DNA of 64,000 bases from Desmodesmus armatus. Lineage: Eukaryota; Chlorophyta; Chlorophyceae; Sphaeropleales; Scenedesmaceae. Under the pieces are notes generated by a model. It was not told the DNA's origin, made no database searches, and saw only the letters and a list, made by a program, of their open reading frames with translations. The position numbers and the translations under genes are program-made. The stretch covers positions 124,001-188,000 of the forward strand of contig VIIQ02000149.1 in assembly GCA_007449985.2 (NCBI GenBank), read 5' to 3'. Shown here one piece after another: positions 32,524 to 43,359 of this stretch (the first letter of the stretch is position 1; every line of letters starts with the position of its first letter).

Positions 32524-34509
32524 ATGGTGGTCACCCCGTCCCACCCTTTCCCTCCTGACACACCCTTGCCCCAGCGCTTGGGTTTGTGTGCCAGCCATTG
32601 GCGTGCCATTGGGGCCTCCCCCACAGTTGTGTCGTGGTTGCAGCATGGTGTGCGTGTGGAGTGGCGTGGTGGGCGCCCCCCACCCCCCTTCTACAAAAAA
32701 CCCCTGCCGTCCACCCAATCCCAACGGCAATGGTGGTTGCACACAGAGGTTCCCCGCTTTGTGAAGCTTGGGGTGTTGACTCAGTTGCATGCTCGTCCTC
32801 TGCACTGTTCCAACGCCTTTTGTGTGCCTAAGGGGGATTCCTGGCGGCTTGTTGTCAACCTGAAGCACTGCAACAAATTCAATGTCGCGCACAGGTGCCG
32901 CTTTGAGACCTTGCGCATGTTGCAGCGTTATGATCTTGCCAACGCATGGGCAGTCAAGGCTGATATGGCTGATGCATTTTACCAAGTGCCTCTGCATCCC
33001 TCAGCCGTGGAGTACTTTTGTTTTGAGTTTGCTGGTTGCTTTTATCGCATCAACTGCTTGCCGTTTGGCTGGAACAACAGCCCATACTATTTTACTAAGG
33101 TGGCCCGCCCCTTTGTTGCCCACCTCCGCGCCCCCTTTCACAACCCGGTTCCCCCAGGCTGTATGTATCCTACCCCCTCTGCAGGCCTCGCGCGCACAGG
33201 TTGCCGCGTGCTGCCATACCTAGATGATTTTCTTTTCTTGTTTCCTGACTCTGAGTGTGCGGCTGCCGGTGCTCAGTGGATTCTATCACTGATGTACTGG
33301 CTGGGGTTCACGCCGCACCCAAAGAAGTCAGTTTGGCAGCCGTGTCAGCAGTTGGAGCACCTGGGGCTCACAGTTGACCTGGTTGCTGGCACCTTTGCCG
33401 TCCCCCCTGCTAAAGTCGCCCGGCTGGCTCGCCTGGCACGGGGGCTGATTGTTTCCGCTAAGCTGAACAAGCGGTTGGTGCCCAAACGCGACCTGGCGTC
33501 CTTTTGTGGCTACGCTCAGTCTGTTCGGTTAGCGGTCATGCCTGCCAACCTGTTCCTGCGGTCGCTGTATGATGACTGCAGCACTGTCAAGGGTTGGGGT
33601 GGTGATGTGCGCCTGTCCCGGCAGTCTTTCAGGGACCTTGAGTGGTGGTGCCAGATTCCTGAGAGGCACCTGGTTTCTCCTATTCGTTTGAGGCCAGCTG
33701 CTATTGACCTCTATGTGGATGCCTCTGATCAGGGCTGGGGTGCTGTGATCCCTGACCTGGCTGAAGACCCTGAGTCGGTGGCCTCTGGTCGTTGGTCTGC
33801 AGAGGAGCGGGGCATGCATATCAATCAAAAGGAGATGCGTGCTGTTCGCAACGCTTTGCTCTCATTTGCCCCGGTGGTTCGGGACAGGGTTGTCCGTTTG
33901 TATGAGGACAACAGTGTGACCCAGAGTGTTCTGGGTCGGTTTGCTTCACGATCTGCTGTTTTGATGTCTGAGTATCGCACGCTGTGGGCCGTTCTGGAAA
34001 GGTTGCATGTTCATCTTCAGGTTGTGCGTGTCTCGTCCGAGCTCAATCTTGCTGACGCTCCATCTCGCTTTGTGGATCGTGGTGATTTTTCTTTGCATCC
34101 TCGCATCTTCAGTGCCCTTAACACCCTCTGGGGCCCTTACAGCATTGACCTGTTTGCTGCTGACAGCAACACCCAGCTGCCAGTCTTCTACAGCCTGCAT
34201 CGCTGCCCAGGCAGCTCTGGTTCCAACGCTTTCCTTCAGCCTTGGCACGGGCACAACGCTTACGCCTGCCCGCCTTTCAGCAGCAGCGTGTTGCTGCAGT
34301 TTGCGCAAAAGGTGCGGGAGGACCGTGCTTCTGTTACTGTTGTGGTGCCTTGTTGGCCTGCCCAGCCTTGGTTCCATGAGCTCATGCTGCTGGCAAAAGA
34401 CAGCATTTGCTTGCCGCATGCTACCTTTGTTGCAGGGCCTTCTGGCCAGGCCCACCTGCCCAGCCCCCGATGGACCATCATGGCAATTCGGATAGAGCAC
34501 AGCAGCTGA
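32524..34509 (+). CDS. DIRS reverse transcriptase-RNase H-DNA methyltransferase ORF
   Basis: Single open frame ending TGA 34507-34509; first plausible ATG at 32524, though the frame is open further left. RT: LVVNLKHCN, KADMADAFYQVPLHP (catalytic Asp) and VLPYLDDFLFLF (YxDD box). RNase H: DLYVDASDQGWGAVI, an Glu in QKEMRAVRNAL, RLYEDNSVTQS and NLADAPSRF supply the acidic residues. The C-terminal part (SIDLFAADSNTQLPVFYS, YACPPFSS, VVPCWPAQPWF) matches the adenine-methyltransferase-like domain found in DIRS polyproteins. No stop or frameshift interrupts it, so it may be active. Confidence 0.88.
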   Translation: MVVTPSHPFPPDTPLPQRLGLCASHWRAIGASPTVVSWLQHGVRVEWRGGRPPPPFYKKPLPSTQSQRQWWLHTEVPRFVKLGVLTQLHARPLHCSNAFCVPKGDSWRLVVNLKHCNKFNVAHRCRFETLRMLQRYDLANAWAVKADMADAFYQVPLHPSAVEYFCFEFAGCFYRINCLPFGWNNSPYYFTKVARPFVAHLRAPFHNPVPPGCMYPTPSAGLARTGCRVLPYLDDFLFLFPDSECAAAGAQWILSLMYWLGFTPHPKKSVWQPCQQLEHLGLTVDLVAGTFAVPPAKVARLARLARGLIVSAKLNKRLVPKRDLASFCGYAQSVRLAVMPANLFLRSLYDDCSTVKGWGGDVRLSRQSFRDLEWWCQIPERHLVSPIRLRPAAIDLYVDASDQGWGAVIPDLAEDPESVASGRWSAEERGMHINQKEMRAVRNALLSFAPVVRDRVVRLYEDNSVTQSVLGRFASRSAVLMSEYRTLWAVLERLHVHLQVVRVSSELNLADAPSRFVDRGDFSLHPRIFSALNTLWGPYSIDLFAADSNTQLPVFYSLHRCPGSSGSNAFLQPWHGHNAYACPPFSSSVLLQFAQKVREDRASVTVVVPCWPAQPWFHELMLLAKDSICLPHATFVAGPSGQAHLPSPRWTIMAIRIEHSS

Positions 34510-35635
34510 GCAATTGGGCCCAGCAGCAACAGCAGCAGCCTGTAGTACGCTCGCCCAGGTATACCCTGGTTGCGCCTGTGGTTGCGCCTCCGGCTGTGTT
34601 TGTCAGCCTTTTGCAGGACTTTTTGGTAGAGCAGTATCGTGCAGCAGGACAGCAGCCTGACCTGCAGGCATGTGCAGCTCTGGCAGCAACCATGGCGGCG
34701 CGCCTGTCGCCAGCGTCATGGCAAACTTATGGCAGCAGCTTTGGCGCCTTTGTGCGCTTCTGTGTGGCCCGGCAGCTGGCTTTCCTGCCGGCTACCCAGT
34801 TGACAGGGCTGTTGTGGGCTCAGCATTTGGCGGCTTCTGGCACTGTGCAAGCCAGCACGGCCCAGCCGTACTTCAGTGCGGTCGACACAGTGCATGATAT
34901 GCTCGGCCTGCCCCGCCCTTGTGCGGACAACCCCATGCTGACGTCATTTCGCAGGGGTTGGGAGCGGGAGCAGCAGCCCATTGCACCCCTACCTGCCGTT
35001 GCAGGTTTGGCCTTGCCCCCTCGGCTGGCCTTCAGTTTGTATACAGCACTTCCTAGCCTCTCAGCACCAGCAGCGCTGCGGCCTGTCCTGTTTTGCTGCT
35101 TGTGCTATTGTTTGATGCTGCGCCCTGCCAGCCTCCTGTCTGTGCAGTGGTTGCGCGTGTCGCAGGGTTTTCTGCAGTACAAGCCCTTGCATTGGAAAGG
35201 CAAGCGGCTGCAGCCGGACAAGGCGCCGGTACTGCAGTTCTCAGTGGCTAGGCTCCCGTTCCTGGTGACAGCGGTTGATCGCTTCAGGGCCCAGTCTAGT
35301 GCTACGGGACCCTTCTGGCAGTTGCGGGCTGACTCCAGCCCGCCTACTACTGTTGTGGCTGAGGCGTGGTTTGCCTCTGCTTGTGATGCAGCTCGCTTTC
35401 CCAGCGCTGACAGGGGTACACCCTTTATTCCACTCGGCGTGGTGGCGCGTCTGCAGCGGCTGCTGTTGGGGTTCCTTTGCACAAGATTGAGGCCTTTGGT
35501 GGCTGGGGTGTTGGCTCCAAGGCACTGAGGGAGTGCTACTTGGACCACGCTATCCCGGCTGACTCACATGCACGCATGTTCTTTGCTGCCCTGGTGGAGT
35601 CAGTGATCTCACCAGGGCCTTTCTTCAACTCATAA
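34470..35635 (+). pseudogene. DIRS tyrosine recombinase ORF, one frameshift
   Basis: ATG 34470 overlaps the RT ORF by 40 bp, as is common in DIRS elements. The N-terminal core-binding part and first catalytic Arg (CYCLMLRPASLLS) are in one frame; the second half of the active site (TRRGGASAAAAVG, EAFGGW, ECYLDH) follows in another, to TAA 35633-35635. The switch falls at about 35408-35425, after an in-frame TGA of the second frame. Read only in the first frame, the protein ends early at 35526-35528 and lacks the nucleophile Tyr. It is disabled unless this is a sequencing error. Confidence 0.8.
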
Positions 35636-35673
35636 TTCATCTTTTTTACTATGGCAACTCCATGCAAGGTGAA

Positions 35674-35833
35674 TTAATAGCATGTTAATGTATTACCATG
35701 CGTTAATCAGCAAAGCTGATGCACCCAGGGTTCAGGCCCCGCAGAACCATGGGCTTGCGCACTGCAACGGCATGCTTAGCTTCTGCCATGCTTCTGGCAA
35801 GGCACGTTTTGCTGTTGTTGACACAACAGCGCG
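35674..35833 (+). repeat. DIRS element direct repeat, right copy
   Basis: Identical by eye to 31726-31885; begins 38 bp after the recombinase stop codon. Confidence 0.9.
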
Positions 35834-35940
35834 CCCTCCTCTCCCTCCCTGCGCTTTGCATCTTGGGGCCTTCCCCTGGCCTTTTCTCTTTCTTTGTTGT
35901 TCAATGGTTGGCCTTGCCACCCAATTCAAAGTGTAACACA

Positions 35941-37467
35941 CAATGTCAATGTTGGACAATTTTAATGTTGGTCATGATGAGCTATATGGATTAAGCAGTA
36001 CATGGCAAGTGATAGCGCTCATACAGGCAGTGCTGAGTGCCCCTGTCAGTGACATTCCCCTGCGGAGAGGCTGGGCCATGGCATGCAACATGTGTCAGCC
36101 TCAGGCCTAGGCACATGGCGCAGCCCATGAACATGAGCATATGGCATTCAGTGAATGCCATCGGCAATGCGGCTTTGGCCACGGTGCAACTTGCACGGAC
36201 GGTCCCGTAGCCAGTGCCAAAAGGGGGCGCGCAACAGATGTGACTAACAGTCCCTGCTTGATTGTCAAATTGTACACACTTTGGTTTACGCCAATTGCAT
36301 GGGCACTGCTGCACCTTACGTTGCCATTGCAGGAGACAGAGAAGAAGCAGCTGTCCCTCAGACACACAGCTGTTGACCAGATGCACTTTGGAAGCATTTG
36401 CTGCACTGTGCTGCTACCTGGTCCCAGAGAAATTATACGCAGTACTCAGTACAATAGTATTGTTCTGAGAACACCAGCTTTGAAAGTCGATGTGGAAGAT
36501 TGACAAGCCACTGCAGCTGATGGAAAGAGGTGGGGATACTGTTGCGGCAGTCAAAGGATGCTGCTGATGAGGGTTGAGTGGTTGAGCTGGCCTCTGTTGC
36601 AGCTTGAGGTTTGATCACTATGGGGTCGGACCCTGCAAGGCTGAGTTGCAAGTTGTGCCAAATGCACGTGCCGTGCACTGCAATGGGGATGTGTCACTTG
36701 CTTGGCTGTGTTGTTGGTTCGAACAACATGGCGTTGCCTGTTTGAACAGGCAAATTTGCAGTTGCCGTTAACGGCGCTGTAGCCGTCGCAGCGGTCGCGC
36801 TGCCGGCAGTAGGTTTGGGTTGGTGACAATTGTTTGCAAGCATGTTCTATAGTTTGTAAACCGTCAAATGGCAACGTAAAATTATGCATCAGGGGCCGGA
36901 ATGGGCACATGACACTGTGGTAGAAACATACCGCCTGCCGCTGCTTGTGTCCATGATCATGACGTGGCCCGACCAAGGCCCTTTGACGACACGACAGTCA
37001 CAGAATCACCATTGGGGCGCACCACAGCGAGTCAGGCACATCCAACAATGAATGCGTCCAATGCATGTCGCTGACAACATGAATGGCACATGCTCAGCAC
37101 GAACTTGAAGTCCGTTGAATGTTCAATGTTTCGGCCAGATGTTGGTGGCGGCAGCATAAAGCCGCACTAAAATACACAGAACTTCCGATGCCTATCCTTC
37201 AAGCGATTTCAAAAGCAAACGAGGACACTGCTAAGAAACTGCGCCACAGGTCATGGACTTCTCCTTGCCACTTGCTGGCGTGGCTTGACACCGACGGCAT
37301 GGGCCGAATACACTCACTTGGACAGCACAGCTGTGCAATGAGCCGACCTTCCTCGCGCCCCTGTGCATAAATCCTGACTGTCGACAACCTGCTCGCGCGC
37401 GGACCTATCGGTGCTCAAAACATAATGCTGATACATCGCATACATATCATTCATATCATTCTGATTA
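35941..37467. other. No gene recognised
   Basis: Short ORFs only, without conserved motifs or a consistent splice pattern. A CAG-ended exon-like stretch at 36332-36390 is the only hint of coding and is not supported further. Confidence 0.4.
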
Positions 37468-37469
37468 CG

Positions 37470-37637
37470 TATGTCCACTGTGGTGCTCTACAACATGTGA
37501 GGCAAGCTGTCCTCCGCCACCGCTGCAAACTGCAATTACCCTTGCCTAAATGCAGCAGCCTTACAGACCTGCAGCTGCTGCAGAAGACAGCATGAGGTCG
37601 CCTGCACTGACCCCAGGAGCCCTGTTTTTTGACAACA
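37470..37637 (+). pseudogene. Decayed KCTD exon (third copy)
   Basis: GTGAGGCAAGCTGTCCTCCG at 37497 aligns with GTGGGAGGCAAGCTGTTCTC in the first KCTD exon, and CACTGACCCCAGG...CCCTGTTTTTTGACA with its CGCTGACCCCAGGCACCC...TTGTTCATTGACA. The start carries a stop codon (ACATGTGAGG) and the middle has lost about 40 bp. No second exon was found. It is a relic, tail to tail with the minus-strand LRR gene. Confidence 0.7.
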
Positions 37638-37884
37638 CACAGCTTCATCTGCCAGCTTGGCTCCCCAAAGGCTGTCACGCACTGTGTGCACATGGGACAA
37701 ACCACCATCCAACAACAGAAACACACTCAGGGTGGGTAAGTCACCAGCCCCTAGCAGCAACCCACCCAGCAACAAAGTCGCCAACTGCCAAACATCACAG
37801 CTAGAAGACGTCCACAGCAAGTTGCTGAGTTCCCAGCTAAAACAGGCCGCGTGCAACAGCAACTCCAGCCGAAACCGTTGAGGC

Positions 37885-40246
37885 TCAGCGGCTCAGGTCT
37901 GCCACAGACAGGTTTGCTGGGCAGGGTAAGCTCGACTGCTGAATGAATCTATGTGCAGCTTCCAATGCTTCAACGTGTGCACTCTTTGGACACCCGATGT
38001 ACACACACGGTATGCCACTCAAACCACTCACAAGTGTGCCAGCATCGCGCGCAATCTGATCTGCAGTAGCAGCGTCAACCTGCAGCACCAGCTCCGGCAG
38101 ACCTTGCAACCTGGCTAGATGCATCAGAGCACTAAGCCGCATGGGGCTGTCTCTGTACACCAAAACCTTCAAGTGCCGGAAGCCCCTCGGTAGCAACGCA
38201 CTCACCACATCCACCAACACAAACAACTCAGCAGACGACCCAAGCATGAAATCAAGATGTGTCAAGCCTGTCAGAGCCGACAGCGACTTGATAGCGGCTG
38301 TGTGCGCGCGCATCGACCCATTCTTTGGCAAGGTCGTCCCAGCCACTGCAGCTGCGAACTCCCGCAAGCCGGGACAGTGTTGAGCCATGCTTGCGAATGC
38401 GTCTGTTTCTATGCAATATAGCTGCTCTACAGTGACAAGGTTGGGCAATGCAGCGAATGGTGGACTGCCGTACGTACCGGCCAACTCCGCCACACTGGGA
38501 AGGACGATACCTCCAGTGCTGCTGCCGTCCTCAAGCTTGCGCCACCCGCCAACCATGCCATGACAACCAGCTTGGTCAGTTGAGTACAGGCAGCTAACAA
38601 AGGCAACATCCCCACTGACCACATCCATGCCCCGAGGCTCTGCAGCTTTGTGAGCTTGCTGATAGCAGTGCAGGCATCCTGTGTGGGTGTTAGGAACCTG
38701 GCGTTGAGCAGTTCAAGCTCCACAAGCCCCGTGAGCTCACCCACAGCTGCCCACTCACTCTGGCCCATCTCTTCCTCCAACCCGTCCGGGCATCCCATGT
38801 GCAGCACTTTCAGCGCCGCACAGCTGCTGACATGTGTCAGGCATGAGACACAGCACCCGTCCAACTCAAGGCGAGTTAGGCCGGTCAAGCCGCCTACTAG
38901 CTCAGCGGACATGCACGGCTGCAGGAATGCCTGGCTGAAGCTGTTGACTGCCAGATCTTGCAAGCTGTGCAGGTTGGCCAATGGCAGCAGGTCCTGCTGA
39001 CGAAAGGGCTGTGCCACCTGCAGCAAAGTGACAGAGTGGACTGTAAGGGACGCCTCACACCAACACGCAACAACTTCATGTCCGGCGACATGTCAATGTT
39101 CTTGCTGGTGGTTCAAGCCCGCCCCTTCCAGTGTGGAAGAAACCAATCAACTGCAACGAAGCCAGCTGGCCACAAAGAAAGTGGACCACTGCAGCCAGGG
39201 CACGCAACATCAACAGTCACAACCAACCATGCATACGCACAGCTTGCACCTCAAATTGAAACTATGCCCCAGGAACTGCTGCAAGCAAAGGAGCCAGAAA
39301 CAAAACTGCTGCTGCCACTACAGTGCACATCGATTATCCACTCACCTTTTCATCAAGGCCCAGCACAAGCTTGGTGAGCCCGGTATGCTTGCCAAGCTTC
39401 CCCCAGACCTGCGCTGCTCCTGCCCAACTCTGCTGCAGGTCGAGGTGCAGGGTGCGCATGCTTCCTGCCAGCTGTGTGCGCAAGCTGTACAGCACCATGC
39501 CCATGGATGATGGGCGCAAGTCACCTTGCACTCTCAGCGAGACAAGCTCCAGCTTCGGCAGCCTGTGCAGGAAGGGTGCGCAAAGAGCAAGCACTGACAA
39601 TCTGAGTGTGCTGGACACTGCATGGCTGTGTGCATGGTGTCATCTGCAGCATATAGGGACGTGCTGTGCAGCACAAATGGGCGAGGCAGCCATGACTTTG
39701 CCTGCAGACACCTCCAACAGCACCACATCATGCATGCACTGTCAACTACAGCAGCTCAGTGATGCAACAGACTTGCTGGAATGCAGAAAGGATGGTGCAG
39801 GCAGCTGTGGTGTCAAGGTGACCAGCTGACACATGCCTGCAACCCATGGCATGGTCAGTATACAAGGCACTAGCAGCAGCACGGCTACTTGTACCTTCAC
39901 ACAAACAAGGCAACCCACCAACTCACCTCGCAAGCTCTGGCAGCAGGTACAGAACTGTGTTGTAGCTGCCCTCATCGTGCAACAGCAGCTGCACTGAGGT
40001 CACACTTTGGAAGTGCTGTGGGATGCTCAGCACCCAGTCCTCCAAGGCACCAAGCTCATCGTCCTGCACACTGCTGAGGTCGATGTGCTGCACTGCACCA
40101 AAGCACATGTCCCGCAGCTGCCTGCATGTGAGGGCCACGTCTCGTGCTGAGCCATATCCAGTCAACATGGGCAGCAAGACCTGTGCCCAGGTGTCCACAT
40201 CCAAGCGTGACAGGCAGCGCAGCAGCGCTGACTGATTGGGGTTGTC
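37885..40246 (-). pseudogene. F-box/LRR protein, left inverted copy (one frameshift)
   Basis: Minus-strand exons 40246-39927 (320 nt), 39562-39346 (217 nt) and 39017-37885 match the right-hand gene exon for exon with the same splice positions. The first has an F-box-like segment (WAQVLLPMLTGYGSA, TCRQLRDMCFGAVQHIDLSS); later parts are Leu-rich repeats (LPKLELVSLRVQGD, LTGLTRLELDGC, LTGLVELELLNARFLTP). The last exon is 1133 nt where the partner has 1128, and the frame changes near 38580, between QLTKL and the repeat VGGWRKLEDGSS. Without correction the product stops about 200 codons early. The first coding exon upstream of 40246 is not identified. Confidence 0.72.
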
Positions 40247-40858
40247 CTGCAGGAACAGATCGGTCAACAGCACAGCAGCATACGCCGTGTGCACTTCAGC
40301 TTATGTCAACAAAGAAACAGGAAGCACACAAGTAATCACACAAGGTTCAGGTTGGAAGAGCTTGCTGCAGTATATTTTGCTGCAGTGTTGGGTAGACCAA
40401 CACACCTGCATATGGTATTTCCGTCTTGGTCCAATCTGTTCGTGTACTGCATAAAGCTGTATCTTGATTTGCTGAACTCCGAAACAATGCTGAGCATCGC
40501 CCCGTAAACGGAGCTAGTTCAAATATTTTTGAACTGATCATGATCGCGGTTGAGTCGCGGTCCTGGCCGGCATATCTTCAAGCCAATGGCTCTCAGCGAT
40601 GCTCCTCGGCAAAGTAGGATGCAACTGGTGATCGACACGATCAAAAGGTGTTTTCAGAAGAAAGCACACTATGCAGCAGGTATGTCCTCAAGGTTGTGCT
40701 GAGCGATCTGGTGTACACTGCAGCCTGCTGCAGCAATGCTACTGTACTGCAGCATTGCTCGTGCAACATGAATGCGTGTGCTTCGTGATCTTGTATCGAC
40801 ATAAGCCGAGGTGAACACGGCGTATGCTGCTCTGTTGTTGACTGATCTGCTCCTGCAG
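40247..40858. promoter_or_regulatory. Shared spacer between the head-to-head LRR genes
   Basis: Both LRR genes start in this 0.6-kb spacer and read outwards. A candidate first exon for the right gene is 40586-40647 (ATGGCTCTCAGCGATGCTCC... then donor GTGTTT), but it ends in phase 2 while the next exon starts in phase 0, so it does not splice cleanly. GTGAACACGGCGTATGCTGC just before 40859, and its match before 40246, is conserved intron end rather than coding start. Confidence 0.45.
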
Positions 40859-43359
40859 GACAACCCCAACCAGTCGGCGCTGCTGCGCTGCCTGTCACGC
40901 TTAGATGTGGACACCTGGGCACAGGTCCTGCTGCCCAAGTTGATTTCTCAGGGATCAGCAGCAGACGTAACCCTCACATGTAGCCAGCTGCGGGACCTGT
41001 GCTTTGGCGCCGTGCAGCACATCAACCTCAGCAGTGTGCACGACGATGAACTGGGTACCCTGGAGGACTTTGTGCTCAGCATCCCTCAGCACTTTCAGAG
41101 TGTCACCTCAGTGCAGCTGCTGTTGAACGATGACGGCAGCTACCACACCATCCCGTACTTGCTGCCAGAGCTTGCCAGGTGGGTTGTTTTCTGTGTTATG
41201 CAGGCACAAGCAGATGTGCTTCTGCCTGAGCATGAAGCCTCCTGTGAAGGTCATGCTACAGGCAAGCTGACGCCACAGCTGGCTGACATCCTTTTCCTGC
41301 AAGCCAGATGCAGCAACCTCACAGGAAACACATGCAGGACTGTGCTGCTGTTGACCATGCATGCCAACGCGTAGTAGTGGTGTATGCAGGCACACGCTTG
41401 AGCTACTAGAAGCTGTCTCACCCACGCCTGCCTCACGATAGAAACCTTCAGCAGCGACATGCCCTTGCATGGTTTGGGTGGCAGTCAAGCAACCGTGTGA
41501 CAGAAGTATGCTGTCCACAACACTCCAAATCACGCTGCTTCCTGTTCGCGCACCCTTCCTGCACAGGCTGCCAAAGCTGGAGCTTGTCAGGCTCAGTGTG
41601 CAGGGTGACCCACGCCCAGCGCCAATGGGTACAGTGCTGCACAGCTTGCGCACACAGCTGGCTGGCAGCATGCGCAGCCTGCACTTGGATTTGCAGCAGA
41701 GCTGGGCGGGGGCAGCGCAGGTCTGGGGGAAGCTTGGCAAGTATTCCGGGGTCACCAAGCTTGTGCTGGACCTTGATGATAGGGTGAGTTGTGGGGGCAT
41801 TGATACGCTGTTCATTCTCTGCAGGAAAAAATATTTTCTGGCTTGACAGTGCTGTACAAGGCTTGCACATGCACTCCAACTGCTTCCTCATCTCTAGCTC
41901 CTGCATCGTGTGCAGCATCGCTGAGCAAGGATGCACGAGCCAGGAGGTAGCTGTTGCAGGCACAACAAAATAGCTTTTGGGTTTGTGTACTACACAGTGC
42001 TGGATGTCCTGGGGCACCATGTCAAATGAGAGGCTGAGAGTCATGCTATTGCCGGCTGTGGTTGCCACGCCTCTTTTCTGTTTGGCCCACTGGCTGCATT
42101 TGCAAATGAGGCCAGGTCAGACTTAATGTACCAGCGAGAGGATCGAAGGACAGCCAAACAAGGGCCCGTCAAGCAGGTCTGTTCGACCCAGCTAACAGTG
42201 TGTGTCGCTGATTTGTGTGTTTTGCTTGCAGGTGGCTGAGCCTTTTCACCAGCAGGACCTGCTGCCACTGGCAAAGCTGCACAGCTTGGAAGATCTGGCT
42301 CTTGTCAGCCACCACCAGACGTTTTACCAGCCTTTACTGTCTGCTGAGCTAGCAGCTGGCTTGACCGGTCTGACCCGCCTTGCGTTGGACGCGTGCCTTG
42401 TCTCATGTCTGACGCATGTCAGCAGCTGTGTGTCTCTCAAGGTGCTGCAACTCGGGTGTCCGGATGGAATGGAGAAGGAGTTGAGGCAGATTGAGTGGTC
42501 GGCTGTGGGTGAGCTTACGGGGCTTGTTGAGCTTACGCTGCACAACGCACACTTCCTGACCCCCACTCAGGAGTGCCGTGCTGCTGTCAGCAAGCTCACG
42601 AATCTGCACACCTTAGGTGCATATGTGTGGTCAGTAGAGATGTTGCCATTGTTAGCTGCCTGCACCAAACTGAGCAAGCTGTATGGCGGGTGGCAAGAAC
42701 CCGTGAACAGCAACAGTGTTGGTCACATCACCCTTCCCAGTGTGGTGGGGTTGTTTGGTACATTTGGTAGCCCACCCTTTGCTTCCCTGCCCAACCTTAT
42801 CACGGTGGAGCAGTGGGATTGCTTAACAACAGACGCATTCATCAACATGGCTCGACACTGCACCCGGCTGGGGCAGCTCAAAACTGGGTCCGTTGTCACG
42901 AGCTTTCCAAGCGGTGGGGGTGCACGCGCATGCATATCTGCTATAAAGGCACTGTCGGCGCTCACATGCGTGACACATTTGGAGTTTTCGCCAGGATCAT
43001 CTGCTGAGCTGATTGCCCTGGTAGATGCGGTGCATGCGTTGCTACCCAAAGGCTTCAGGCACCTACAGCTGCTAGTGCGCAGGCACAGCCCCATGCAGCT
43101 AATTGCCCTAATGCACTTGGCGAGGTTGCAAGGGCTGCCAGAGCTGCAGCTGCTATTCGATGATGCCACCGCAGATGACATGGTGCGTGAGGCATCAACC
43201 TTTTTGAGTGGCTTGGGAGGCATCCGTGTTGTAGGCATCACGGGGCTGAAGCAAGCACACGTTGGCTTATTGAAAAGTGTGCATGAAGCTCTTCAGCAGT
43301 TGGGTCTACCCCGTCCAACAAGCTTCCATGCGGGGGACATGGGCCGTGACCTGAGCTAG
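40859..43359 (+). CDS. F-box/LRR protein, right inverted copy
   Basis: Exons 40859-41178, 41567-41783 and 42232-43359 join in phase and stay open to TAG 43357-43359: about 555 residues plus an unresolved first exon. The N-terminal part is F-box-like (WAQVLLPKLISQGSA, TCSQLRDLCFGAVQHINLSS); the rest is a chain of Leu-rich repeats (LPKLELVRLSVQGD, LTGLTRLALDAC, LTGLVELTLHNAHFLTP, LTNLHTLGAYV, FRHLQLLVRR). F-box/LRR proteins usually select targets for SCF ubiquitin ligases, but the F-box here is weak, so that role is inference. It is the only apparently intact member of the three copies in the window. Confidence 0.78.

Larger units (their letters stand above)
31726..35940 (+). mobile_element. 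DIRS-like (PAT/TOC1 type) retrotransposon
   Basis: The order is Gag-like ORF, RT-RNase H-methyltransferase ORF and tyrosine-recombinase ORF, with 160-bp identical direct repeats at 31726-31885 and 35674-35833. DIRS elements use a tyrosine recombinase instead of an integrase and have split direct or inverted repeats rather than LTRs; the direct-repeat form is the PAT type seen in green algae. The right end is not fixed: a TGTAA poly(A) signal at 35932-35936 is the last plausible element feature, and I could not recognise the second pair of split repeats. Identical repeats imply recent insertion or gene conversion; the recombinase ORF is frameshifted. Confidence 0.85.

Noticed and set aside
40811..40858. 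N-terminal residues of the LRR protein starting at a GTG
   Set aside because: The same stretch precedes the left copy and ends in CTGCAG before the conserved exon, so it is intron end; no ATG is present.
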